From Callosobruchus maculatus (Eukaryota; Arthropoda; Insecta; Coleoptera; Chrysomelidae): a stretch of 64,000 nucleotides of DNA. The position numbers and the translations under genes were made by a program. The first letter of the stretch is position 1. Each line of letters starts with the position of its first letter. The notes beneath the pieces are model-generated. The model did no database searches, had not been told where the DNA came from, and worked only from the letters and a program-made list of their open reading frames with translations. The stretch is taken from the NCBI GenBank assembly GCA_951848785.1, contig CATOUR010000011.1, forward strand, positions 2,480,001 through 2,544,000. The letters are read 5' to 3'. This document shows positions 40,004-49,819 of the stretch, piece after piece.

Positions 40004-42980
40004 GGTAAACCCGCAGGCCCGAGAAACCAGAAATTTTTGATTTTCGTTAATCGAGACTAAAACTGAAAACTACGACCGGATTTGTAATCAGCACCCTCAA
40101 GTTATCCAAAACGTGAGGTTTCATCTTAATAGAAAGCCAAATAAAGATTTTCGATTTTTTTAGGTAAACCCGCAGGCTCGAGAGATCTGAAATTTTTGAT
40201 TTTCTGTAATCGAGACTGAAACTGAAATCTGCGACCGGATTTGTAATCAGCACCCTCAAGTTATCCAAAACGTGAGGTTTCATCTTAATAGAAAGCCAAA
40301 TAAAGATTTTCGATTTTTTTAGGTAAACCCGCAGGCTCGAGAGATCTGAAATTTTTGATTTTCTGTAATCGAGACTGAAACTGAAATCTGCGACCGGATT
40401 TGTAATAAGCACCCTCAAGTTATCCAAAACGCGAGGTTTCATCTTGATAGAAAGCCAAATAAAGATTTTCGATTTTTTTAGGTAAACCCGCAGGCCCGAG
40501 AAACCAGAAATTTTTGATTTTCGTTAATCGAGACTAAAACTGAAAACTACGACCGGATTTGTAATCAGCACCCTCAAGTTATCCAAAACGTGAGGTTTCA
40601 TCTTAATAGAAAGCCAAATAGAGATTTTCGATTTTTTTAGGTAAACCCGCAGGCTCGAGAGATCTGAAATTTTTGATTTTCTGTAATCGAGACTGAAACT
40701 GAAATCTGCGACCGGATTTGTAATAAGCACCCTCAAGTTATCCAAAACGCGAGGTTTCATCTTGATAGAAAGCCAAATAAAGATTTTCGATTTTTTTAGG
40801 TAAACCCGCAGGCTCGAGAGATCTGAAATTTTTGATTTTCGTTAATCGAGACTGAAACTGAAATCTGCGACCGGATTTGTAATCAGCACCCTCAAGTTAT
40901 CCAAAACGCGAGGTTTCATCTTGATAGAAAGCCAAATAAAGATTTTCGATTTTTTTAGGTAAACCCGCAGGCTGGAGAGATCTGAAATTTTTGATTTTCG
41001 TTAATCGAGACTGAAACTGAAATCTGCGACCGGATTTGTAATCAGCACCCTCAAGTTATCCAAAACGCGAGGTTTCATCTTAATAGAAAGCCAAATAAAG
41101 ATTTTCGATTTTTTAGGTAAACCCGCAGGCTCGAGAGATCTGAAATTTTTGATTTTCGTTAATCGAGACTGAAACTGAAATCTACGTCCGGATTTGTAAT
41201 CAGCACCCTCAAGTTATCCAAAACGCGAGGTTTCATCTTGATATAGAAAGCCAAATAGACTTTCGATTTTTTTAGGTAAACCCGCAGGCTCGAGAGATCT
41301 GAAATTTTTGATTTTCGTTAATCGAGACTGAAACTGAAATCTACGTCCGGATTTGTAATCAGCACCCTCAAGTTATCCAAAACGCAAGGTTTCATCTTGA
41401 TATAGAAAGCCAAATAGACTTTCGATTTTTTTAGGTAAACCCGCAGGCTCGAGAGATCTGAAATTTTTGATTTTCGTTAATCGAGACTGAAACTGAAATC
41501 TACGTCCGGATTTGTAATCAGCACCCTCAAGTTATCCAAAACGCGAGGTTTTATCTTAATAGAAAGCCAAATAAATGTTTTCGATTTTTTTAGAGATCTG
41601 AAATTTTTGATTTTCGTTAATCGAGACTGGAACTGAAATCTGCGACCGGATTTGTAATCAGCACCCTCAAGTTATCCAAAACGCGAGGTTTCATCTTAGT
41701 AGAAAGCCAAATAAAGGTTTTGGATTTTTTTAGAGATCTGAAATTTTTGATTTTCGTTAATCGAGACTGGAACTGAAATCTACGTCCGGATTTGTAATCA
41801 GCACCCTCAAGTTATCCAAAACGCGAGGTTTCATCTTAGTAGAAAGCCAAATAAAGATTTTCGGTTTTTTTAGGTAAACCCGCAGGCTCGAGAGATCTGA
41901 AATTTTTGATTTTCGTTAATCGGGACTGATAGGTACTGAAATCTGCGACCGGATTTGTAATCAGCACCCTCAAGTTATCCAAAATGCGAGGTTTTATCTT
42001 AATAGAAAGCCAAATAAATGTTTTCGATTTTTTTAGAGATCTGAAATTTTTGATTTTCGTTAATCGAGACTGGAACTGAAATTTGCGACCGGATTTGTAA
42101 TCAGCACCCTCAAGTTATCCAAAACGCGAGGTTTCATCTTAGTAGAAAGCCAAATAAAGATTTTCGGTTTTTTTAGGTAAACCCGCAGGCTCGAGAGATC
42201 TGAAATTTTTGATTTTCGTTAATCGGGACTGATAGGTACTGAAATCTGCGACCGGATTTGTAATCAGCACCCTCAAGTTATCCAAAATGCGAGGTTTTAT
42301 CTTAATAGAAAGCCAAATAAATGTTTTCGATTTTTTTAGAGATCTGAAATTTTTGATTTTCGTTAATCGAGACTGGAACTGAAATTTGCGACCGGATTTG
42401 TAATCAGCACCCTCAAGTTATCCAAAACGCGAGGTTTCATCTTGATAGAACGCCAAATAAAGATTTTCGATTTTTTTAGGTAAACCCGCAGGCTCGAGAG
42501 ATCTGAAATTTTTTATTTTCGTTAATCGAGACTGAAACTGAAATCTGCGACCGGATTTGTAATCAGCACCCTCAGGTTATCCAAAACGCGAGGTTTCATC
42601 TTTATAGAAAGCCAAATAAAGATTTTCGGTTTTTTTAGGTAAACCCGCAGGCTCGAGAGATCTGAAATTTTTTATTTTCGTTAATCGAGACTGAAACTGA
42701 AATCTGCGACCGGATTTGTAATCAGCACCCTCAAGTTATCCAAAACGCGAGGTTTCATCTTAATAGAAAGCCAAATAAAGATTTTCGATTTTTTTATGTA
42801 AACCCAGGCTCGAGAGATCAGAAATTTTTGATTTTCGTTAATCGAGACTGAAACTGAAAACTGCGACTGGATTTGTAATCAGCACCCTCAAGTTATCCAA
42901 AACGCGAGGTTTCATCTTAATAGAAAGCCAAATAAAGATTTTCGATTTTTTTAGGTAAACCCGCAGGCCCGAGAGATCTG
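40004..42980 (+). repeat. 159-bp satellite array, right edge block
   Basis: Continuation of the same satellite after the LINE, about 19 monomers, in phase with the left block. These edge monomers diverge more. They include TTCTGTAATCGAG in place of TTCGTTAATCGAG (near 40200, 40360, 40680), CTTGATATAGAAAG forms with a shortened ATAGACTTTCG (near 41240 and 41390), and monomers lacking about 18 bp so that TTTTTTAGAGATCT is joined directly (near 41590, 41730, 42030, 42340). The last recognisable base is 42980, where GAGAGATCTG runs into unrelated sequence. Open frames on the minus strand here (40047-40442, 40524-40760) are satellite reading frames, not genes. Confidence 0.97.
41808..42413 (+). 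repeat. 303-bp dimer higher-order repeat at the satellite edge
   Basis: Two direct copies, 41808-42110 and 42111-42413, each made of a 163-bp monomer and a 140-bp monomer. The 163-bp monomer carries a small insertion (CGGGACTGATAGGTACTG, at 41921 and 42224). The 140-bp monomer lacks the GGTAAACCCGCAGGCTCG block. The two copies are nearly identical, so this dimer was duplicated after the variants arose. Confidence 0.9.
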
Positions 42981-43459
42981 CTTCTAGTCAAGAATCACCC
43001 CCATGTATTCGACCTCTCGCAAAAGTGCTAAAAGTCTTCTATACATCGTAGGCGCTCTAAAACCCTCTAATTTCCTCCATAGAGATACGTTGTGAAATGT
43101 TAGGTAAACATGCTTCAAAAGGGGTTAGTGTTGTAGAATATAATGGGTATGATTTGTTTCACTTTCACATTAACTGAACAACAGATTGATATCAGTATCT
43201 CTGAGTTTATATTCAAATGCTATTTATTTTGAAAAAATTGTTACCAAGGTTGGCTAACCTTACTTCAAGGACTTTTTTATCTTGTTTCTCTGATGATCTA
43301 TCGAAGATAACGGACTCGTAGTTATAATTTCATTTATAACCGGTACATAAGTACATATTTATATTGATACTAGTAGTTGGATGTAAATACTATGTATTTG
43401 GCAACAACAGGTCAAAGCTAAACTTAATCTGATGGCGGTTATTTCAAGAAATAGCAATA
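42981..43459. other. Unassigned sequence right of the satellite
   Basis: AT-rich sequence between the satellite edge and the MITE at 43460. No open frame of note, no inverted repeats and no recognised element. The transition at 42980/42981 is abrupt. Confidence 0.6.
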
Positions 43460-44245
43460 GGGTACTTGCAGAAAAAATATTATGTCGTTTACGCGTTCCT
43501 TAGAGCCTAGTAAACATGACAAAATCACTTGTTTGGTTTTTTGGAATCGGCTGTGAGAGATATTCCAGAAATTATTTCAAATGCCGGAAAATGCCGCGCA
43601 AACAACCTCTGACGTCAGTGATATCCTATAGTGGTGGGATGTAAAGTACTGATATTTGATATCGATAGCCAGTGCTAACCTTACACAGTCACACACGAAG
43701 TACAAAAGTGAAAAGAATAAAAGTTAGGCTAGATTACTAATTCACTTTGTAGGGATGGGCTTGAATTAGATTCTATCTTTGGATTCATTCATAATGGGAT
43801 GCGCCGAAATAAAATGAGGGCTTCGATTAGCTGCAAATCGCGGTCACAAACAGGATGAACTGTGATACCTATCAGATATAAAAATGTATTGCAGCGAAAA
43901 TGCTAGTGGGTTAATTGCCTGTTTCAAATATGTTTAAGTATCAATAAATTGAGTCGCATTGTTAAAGAATTCAGATCATCTCTAGTTTGCAGTTGAATCT
44001 CACTGACCTGCGCTGTAGCAGTATCGATTGTCGATATCGATAAGATACCTGTGACGTCAGCCGGGCTGACTCAGCCCTTGTTTTAAGTCACGTGGAAAAG
44101 TTTGAATATATCCTTATTTTATTTTGCAAATATCTTTTTTCGGCCGTCAGTAAAATCATGTTTTTTGTTTCCTACTGCTTCTTGATATGGTTTTATTCAC
44201 GCTATGTATACTCCCGAGACGATTTCACGACCTCTGCAAGTACCC
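43460..44245. mobile_element. 786-bp MITE with GGGTACTTGCAG inverted ends
   Basis: The left end GGGTACTTGCAGA (from 43460) is matched by its reverse complement at the right end (CTGCAAGTACCC, 44234-44245). A TA dinucleotide flanks each side (43458-43459 and 44246-44247), consistent with a TA target duplication as in Tc1/mariner-type elements, but TA alone is weak. The interior is non-coding, with two TGACGTCA-type palindromes (near 43610 and 44052) and a GATATCGAT-rich stretch. Bases 43460-44016 are repeated at 57354-57948, which supports a dispersed element. No transposase is present, so it is non-autonomous. Confidence 0.75.
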
Positions 44246-44247
44246 TA

Positions 44248-44596
44248 TTACTGTATTATTGAGCTTTTCAGGTACTGTCACACATTATTATTATAGTATT
44301 TATGACATACAGAGACAGATTATTGTCTATGGTTGTATTCATGACAAATACTAGACAACCAGAGCAGGCGACAGAACAGATCTGTCTGTGCGCCATCTGG
44401 TACCCGGAGGTAACGGCAAACCAAAGAAAATCACTGCTAAACAGCAGCCGACTTCTTGGCGGAACGCAATGCGCAAAACTAGTTCTGCCTATTCATTAAT
44501 GCTCAATAGCCGCATAAAATTCATATTTTCTTTTATAACCGAGCAGGCCGCGCAGGCAGAGCCTAAATACCAAAGTACCGCGGCTGCTGTGAAAGG
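44248..44596. other. Unassigned sequence with a short dispersed repeat
   Basis: No gene seen. A stretch at about 44391-44436 (GTGCGCCATCTGGTACCCGG and following) recurs diverged at about 61505-61550. The open frames here are short and overlapping and show no family motif. Confidence 0.5.
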
Positions 44597-45764
44597 GTTA
44601 TGTTAGGGGAAGTTTGTTAACGCGAGATTTGAATGGGCCAATACCCGCAGGCCCAATAAATACATCTTCTGGCAGTCCATTCCAAGCCTTGGACACCCTG
44701 GGAATGAATGTGCGGTTGTACTGCTCAGTTCTTGATGTATGAAGAACGACCGTCTTAGGATGAGATACAGCGGTCGCACGGGTACATCTGATAGGAGCAG
44801 TGAGCGGTGGAACGATAGAGGATAGCTCAGAGGAGCAGATTCCGTTGGAATATCGGTAGACGAGTGAGAGGTCATCAACAACACGTCGGTGAGAAAGTGA
44901 CTGAAGGTGGCGCGTTAAGGCCGGATCGCCAATCAGTCGAATTGCCCTTCTCTGGACGGCATCTAGTATAGACAGGGTAGTAGGGGCAGGGTAGTAGGGA
45001 CAGCAGGCAAGGTCTTATCTGGGCTTTATATAGCGTGAGGAGGTTACATGGTGAGAAATACTTTCTGCCTCTAAATAGGTGCCCAAGCTTTTTACCAGCA
45101 GCTGTTGTAATTGACGCGACGTGTTCGTGCCAGATCAGATTTTATGTAATGTTGACTCCTGACAGCTTGAATGATTGACTCCTTGGCCAGAGCCTGGTTG
45201 TTCATTAGAACCTGGTGTTGGCTTGGGCACTTCTTGTTTGATAGCGTACAATACTGGGTCTTGGAGGCATTAAATTTAACCATATTCTTAAGCCCCCAAG
45301 CGGTAATGGTATCGAGATCCTTTGAAAGTGAAGCTGCCACTGCCAGTCTTCTGCGTTCCAGCTCGACCACAGAGATCGGTCTATTGCTCATGATGCCTGC
45401 ATGCAGCGTACTGTCATCCGCACAACTGTGGATTGGATTTGCAGTACTTGAGAGTAGATCATTAATATGAAGCAGAAACAATGTCGGAGCCAATACCGAT
45501 CCCTGCGGAACCCCGACATTGATGCCATGGAAAGAAGAGGAAAAGCCGTCTACCACGACAGAGATTTTCCGACCTGAGAGGAAGTCTGCGAGCCAATCGC
45601 AGACCTTAACAGGGGGCCCATAAGACGGGAGCTTGTTTAGGAGAGCTGTATGCCACAGTTGATCGAATGCATTTGAAATATCGAGAGCAACGACGTGAGC
45701 CCTGCCAAATGACTGGATGGGTTTGCTCCACACATGTGTGATGTAAGCCAGGAGATCTCCAGTT
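44597..45764 (-). pseudogene. Decayed LINE reverse transcriptase, C-terminal part (older element)
   Basis: Minus-strand remnant of a non-LTR reverse transcriptase. Just after the break at 45764 it reads GDLLAYITHVWSK, then HVVALDISNAFDQLWH (catalytic region A), GVPQGSVLAPTLFLLHIND, and SCADDSTLHAG, where YADD has become CADD. Frame is lost near 45150-45100 and picked up again downstream as DAVQRRAIRLIGDPALTRH and FIPRVSKAWNGLPEDVF near 44640-44940, ending at a stop at 44597-44599. Near 44975-45003 a small duplication (GGGTAGTAGGG twice) replaces conserved sequence. The upstream part of the same gene is at 49014-49250; the younger LINE at 45765-49013 separates them. Confidence 0.88.
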
Positions 45765-45900
45765 TATTTATTTATTTTATTTTCGTATGGCTTACATGCA
45801 GCGTACATAACATAGATACAGGTATATAATAACCACTAAGTGATAGCACAAAGAAAAAAAAACAAAAATCACAGAAAAAAAAAATTACACATGAACCTAA

Positions 45901-48900
45901 CTAAATATCAATATCCAAGTTCCTAATCCAGTCAAGAGCTACATCGTCAGCTTTCATAAGGTCACTCCAACTTCCCCGATAGGAACGCAGGGGGCATTCG
46001 TCCCTAATGTGCCTGATTGTCTGGTTGGGAGCTCCGCAGTCACAGGCCGGAGACTCCGTGGCACCCCACTTGTGAAGTGAGTCCGCGCACCGGCCATGTC
46101 CAGTGCGGAACCTGTTCAATTTGACCCACAGCTTTCTGTCGAGTTCAGTGCCAACAGTGTTATGGTTATACCCTCGAAACCACTCGCGCTCCTCAAAATT
46201 TTCAATACGTTGGCAGTTCTGATCCCACAGGTCCCTCACTTCGATATTACTGGCATCCAGCTGTTCTGCATGCCGCACCGGGGGGTTCCGTGAGCGGAGT
46301 CTATTTCGTCGTAGGCTTGGTATGTCTTCCTGTATGGGTAGATCCAGGTTCTCTTGTAGCTTGTGGTATTCCCTAAGCAGGGCCTCGCTCCTACGAATTG
46401 CGGGTGGGTATATGTTGCTCAACAAAGGAAGCCAGTAGGTGGGTGTCGGTCGGATTGCTCCAGTTATCAGGCGCATAGTGTGGTTCAGCTGGACGTCGAC
46501 CAGATTGGTGTGGCAGCTGTTTAGCCACACCGGGGCACAATATTCGGCTGTAGAGAAGACCAGTGCAATGGCTGATGTGCGCAGTGTATCTGCTGAAGCT
46601 CCCCATGTCGTTCCACATAATTTTTGAATAATATTGTTACGCGTCTTTATCTTGGCAGCCGTATTTTCAAGATGTTTTTTGTATGAAAGGGTGCGGTCGA
46701 GGGTGACACCAAGGTACTTGGGATACTTGTTATGTCGAAGAGTGTTTCCATTAAGCTGCACTCTCAGCTCTGTACTGGCTTGTTTGTTGTTCAGGTGGAA
46801 TGCGCATACTTCAGTTTTACTTGCACTGGGTTTAAGTCGCCACTTTCCAAAGTAAGAGCCTACAACGGCCAGATCCTCCGTGAGAATTGTCTCCGCTCGT
46901 CCTAGATCTTTGGTTCTACAGGCAAGAGCGATGTCGTCCGCGTAGCAGAATTTCTTGGACCTGGTGTTGGGGAGATCGGAGATGTACAGGTTAAAAAGTA
47001 GGGGAGCTAGTACGGAACCCTGTGGTAGGCCATTACTTAATTTCCTCTCCCTGCTTACGTTCTGTCCCATGTAAACGCGGAAGTACCTATTGCTCATCAT
47101 GGTGTTAAGGAGAGTTACAGTTTTTCGACATCGGGTTGTTTTTAATAATTTATATATCATCCCCTCTTTCCAGACTGTGTCATATGCCGCGGTTAAATCT
47201 ACGAATGCGATAGATGTCTTCTCGTTTTCCTGGAAACCAGCCTCTATGAAGGTTGTTAAGGCCAGTACCTGGTCGCAGCAGCTTCTCTGTGGTCTAAAAC
47301 CTGCTTGCTCAACTGGGATATGTTCCAAGACGAGGCCGCTAATTCTTTTATAGATGAGCCTCTCCAGAAGTTTATAGGTACAGCTCAGCAGGGAGATAGG
47401 TCTGAAGCTTTGAGGAAGGTCAGCTGGTTTGCCTGGTTTCAAGATTGCCACTATTTTTGTTCTCTTTAGCTCTTTGGGCAGTAATCCGTTATCTAGGATG
47501 TTCGAGAAGAAACGGACCAGCCATTTTTTTCCACCGCTGCCCATGTTTATTAGAAATTCTGGATGTATGTTATCCAGGCCAGGTGCCTTGCCATGTTTGG
47601 TGTGCTTCAGAGCAGCATCCAGTTCATCCAGCGTAAAAGGCGAAGAGAAATTGGATTCATCTGGGCACTGGGCTTTTAGAGAGGTGTGCTCTCGTTTTAT
47701 TCTAGAAGTATGTTGTCTGTCGCGGGGGGCTCTGGAATTCTCGACTATATGATTGGCAATTAGGTTACCCGAGATATCAGGCTTTTGGCGAGGTTTGTCG
47801 GCGGCTCCGCCAACTTTACGCAGGAGACTCCATGCCTTTCTGCTCGAGTGTTTGAAGTCAGCACTCTCCACCGTCTCACACCAGCGCACCCTTCTAGCAG
47901 CGTCAAGGCTCGAGAGGAGGTCGTCCGCAATGTCGCTGTCGCCAGATTTGCTATACTCTTCATAAAGTTGTTCGCAATGTTCATTCCATCCCGGTATATA
48001 TTCTCTTCTGTATCCACGGGGGATAAACTTCTTAGCAGCAGCTAGAACAGCCCCCACAAATCGAGAATAGTTCCCTGTTTCTGGCCGAATAAAACAGATG
48101 TATTTATCTAGGTGGTCAGCAAAACTCCGCCAGTCAGCTTTGCGGAAGTTCCATCTGGGTCGCGAGACAGATCTTGCTATTGGGACAGAGAGTCCCACAT
48201 CAAGGATCACAGGCCTGTGCTGGCTGTGTGGGAAATTTGGTATGACTTCCCTGGATGCAGGCATTGGCTGACCCCTACTGTCTCTAGACACAAAGCAGAG
48301 GTCCGGGTTGTAGTCTCTCCGCCAAGCGGCCGATCTGAAGGTTCCCAGATCCTTGGCATCGTGAACCAGGTACAGGTTTGTGTTTTCAGCCCAATCATTG
48401 AGCGCAATACCACACTCGTTGTCACGTGCATAGTTCCAGTGCCCATGATGACTATTGAAATCTCCAGCATATATCGATGGGTGGGCAGTAATCGGCAGGA
48501 CATTCGGTGGCCATGGCACATTTGGTGGTTTGTAAATATTGTTTATAATGGTTTCCTCCAATTGTATCGAGACATAATGGATCTCATTTTCTGTATTGGC
48601 TGAGATAAGGCTGGCATGCTCGATATTACTCCTCACGTAGGTGGCAACACCGTACACACCGTGGCATGTGGCGCCCAGAAGATCGTAGCCATGTATTCTG
48701 CCTCTCCTGCGCAGGCCTTCCAGAGTCGGAGCGTGTGTTTCCTGGATTAGGACTACGTCAATGTCATAATCTAAAAGGAGCTTGGATAGATATTCACTTT
48801 TAGCTCGACTAATGCCTTCTACATTTAAATGGCATACTCGAACTGAAGTGCCAAGTTTTTTAGTTAGTTGGGCCTGAGAAGGTCCATTTTTTGAGGCTTC

Positions 48901-48921
48901 TTGATCTAGGTCTGTCTGCAT
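45901..48921 (-). CDS. LINE ORF2: APE endonuclease / reverse transcriptase with C-terminal zinc knuckle
   Basis: An open frame of about 1006 aa; the frame runs on to 48942 without an ATG, so I chose the first ATG at 48921. That start overlaps the ORF1 stop (48906-48908) by 16 nt, a usual LINE arrangement. Numbering from 48942: endonuclease N40 (HLN), E68 (IQETH), D161 and N163 (GDFN), then SQH at 240-242 where most families have SDH. The reverse transcriptase has KAPGLDNIHPEF at 452, FRPISLLS at 513, D582 (VDLTAAYD), GLPQGSVLAPLLF at 638 and YADD at 667-670. The C-terminal knuckle is C967-x-C969-x8-H978-x4-C983. No RNase H is visible. Jockey/I-group insect LINEs share these blocks. The complete frame indicates recent insertion, but the truncated ORF1 makes this copy non-autonomous. 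Confidence 0.93.
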   Translation of the reverse strand: MQTDLDQEASKNGPSQAQLTKKLGTSVRVCHLNVEGISRAKSEYLSKLLLDYDIDVVLIQETHAPTLEGLRRRGRIHGYDLLGATCHGVYGVATYVRSNIEHASLISANTENEIHYVSIQLEETIINNIYKPPNVPWPPNVLPITAHPSIYAGDFNSHHGHWNYARDNECGIALNDWAENTNLYLVHDAKDLGTFRSAAWRRDYNPDLCFVSRDSRGQPMPASREVIPNFPHSQHRPVILDVGLSVPIARSVSRPRWNFRKADWRSFADHLDKYICFIRPETGNYSRFVGAVLAAAKKFIPRGYRREYIPGWNEHCEQLYEEYSKSGDSDIADDLLSSLDAARRVRWCETVESADFKHSSRKAWSLLRKVGGAADKPRQKPDISGNLIANHIVENSRAPRDRQHTSRIKREHTSLKAQCPDESNFSSPFTLDELDAALKHTKHGKAPGLDNIHPEFLINMGSGGKKWLVRFFSNILDNGLLPKELKRTKIVAILKPGKPADLPQSFRPISLLSCTYKLLERLIYKRISGLVLEHIPVEQAGFRPQRSCCDQVLALTTFIEAGFQENEKTSIAFVDLTAAYDTVWKEGMIYKLLKTTRCRKTVTLLNTMMSNRYFRVYMGQNVSRERKLSNGLPQGSVLAPLLFNLYISDLPNTRSKKFCYADDIALACRTKDLGRAETILTEDLAVVGSYFGKWRLKPSASKTEVCAFHLNNKQASTELRVQLNGNTLRHNKYPKYLGVTLDRTLSYKKHLENTAAKIKTRNNIIQKLCGTTWGASADTLRTSAIALVFSTAEYCAPVWLNSCHTNLVDVQLNHTMRLITGAIRPTPTYWLPLLSNIYPPAIRRSEALLREYHKLQENLDLPIQEDIPSLRRNRLRSRNPPVRHAEQLDASNIEVRDLWDQNCQRIENFEEREWFRGYNHNTVGTELDRKLWVKLNRFRTGHGRCADSLHKWGATESPACDCGAPNQTIRHIRDECPLRSYRGSWSDLMKADDVALDWIRNLDIDI

Positions 48922-48999
48922 GTTTGTAGCCAGGAAATCCAATAATTGGTCTGGCTGCCGAGTCGCTCTAGCTCATTTAGCATTACCCAGGGTGCACGT
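48906..48999 (-). pseudogene. 3' remnant of ORF1 of the younger LINE
   Basis: In another frame just upstream of ORF2 the minus strand reads RAPWVMLNELERLGSQ followed by TNYWISWLQ and a stop at 48906-48908. Position and the short overlap with ORF2 suggest the C-terminal end of the element's gag-like ORF1. The rest is missing because the element is 5'-truncated. Identity is inferred from position only. Confidence 0.5.
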
Positions 49000-49013
49000 G
49001 TAGTATTCTACTA

Positions 49014-49250
49014 CGGACGCGAGCTAGTTTTGCACCCCAGTTGATCCTTGGTGTCGGAATCCATATTGTTGATTAGGTATTTGATGAGCTCTTGGTTGAC
49101 GCATCTCTCCATCACTTTACTGATTACAGAAAGCAGAGCTATAGGTCTGGAGTTGGACGGATCAGTTTTGGATCCCTTTTTTGGCACCGGGTTTGGGAAA
49201 TATTCCTTGCTCAAAACTAGTTCTGTGTATTTTTTTTCATATATAACATA
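49014..49250 (-). pseudogene. Decayed LINE reverse transcriptase, N-terminal part (older element)
   Basis: Minus-strand reading PVPKKGSKTDPSNSRPIALL, then SVISKVMERCVNQELIKYL and a degenerate DQLG where families have QYGF. These are the fingers-region motifs of a LINE reverse transcriptase that normally sit just before the GDLLAYITH motif now found at 45764. The frame runs into a stop at 49011-49013 at the insertion junction. The N-terminal endonuclease is absent, and homology fades near 49200-49250 in AT-rich sequence. Confidence 0.85.
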
Positions 49251-49269
49251 AACATATATAAATGCCAAA

Positions 49270-49636
49270 CATTGAGGCTAATGACTAAAGTAGTCGATGC
49301 CGATGACACAGAAGTAAAAAAAAATGCCAAACATTAGAAACATCTTCGGATACTGGGATTAGGTTTTGTCGCCATGCGCTTGTCTTTATTCTTCTCAATT
49401 GGAAATACAGGTTCTGGCAGTAGATAATGGAGCTTTATCACTCGTCCATTGTTCCGCCGTATTTTCCTGAGAATAGAATTTCTAAATCCGGGCACCGATA
49501 AAACTGTAATTTGCCGCTGCGCTGCCCGGAAAACAAACTGCGCGTGGGCGCGGACGCGATGAAAACCTTTACCGGGTGGTGGTGACAAAACAAGTTACCG
49601 GGATGATAGGAGAAGTACGGCACAGAGACTGACTCC
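49270..49636. other. Unassigned sequence with a small hairpin
   Basis: No gene recognised. AATGCCAAACATT occurs twice as a direct repeat near 49261 and 49323, and CCGGGCA...TGCCCGG forms an inverted pair at about 49489-49530. GC content rises from 49480, which may mark the start of the plus-strand LINE remnant that follows. Confidence 0.5.
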
Positions 49637-49819
49637 ATGTTAGGGGCGGCTGATAACACACCCGCAGGAAGCCACCCAACATCAGTAGACTATCCGGTGC
49701 ATAGCGACACCGCAGGGTATACCGAAGCCCAAGGATGTAATCCAGCCGGCAACCGTCGCAGGTGCATCCTCAGGAGGCAATTTGGACGGCTGCCTCCGGA
49801 AATGTCTGGGGGCCCTAAG

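Larger units (their letters stand above)
45765..49013 (-). mobile_element. Younger LINE nested inside the older LINE
   Basis: A minus-strand element of about 3.25 kb with a 3' end of (AAAT)n type (TTTATTTATTTATTTTATTTT on the plus strand from 45765), a short 3' UTR, an open ORF2, and only the last codons of ORF1. It interrupts the older reverse transcriptase between motifs that belong side by side (SNSRPIALLS/DQLG upstream at 49.0-49.2 kb, GDLLAYITH downstream at 45.76 kb). It is 5'-truncated within ORF1 near 49000-49013, as is common for LINEs. I could not find a clear target-site duplication. The upstream junction contains the palindrome GTAGTATTCTACTAC (49000-49014). Confidence 0.88.

Noticed and set aside
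40047..40760. Two minus-strand open frames (131 and 78 aa) with repeated MKPxVLDNLRVLITNPV
   Set aside because: They are the satellite monomer read in the minus strand after loss of its single stop; no promoter, start context or independent conservation supports a gene.
45171..48603. Several plus-strand open frames of 60-163 aa inside the LINE region
   Set aside because: They are shadows on the opposite strand of the minus-strand reverse transcriptases.
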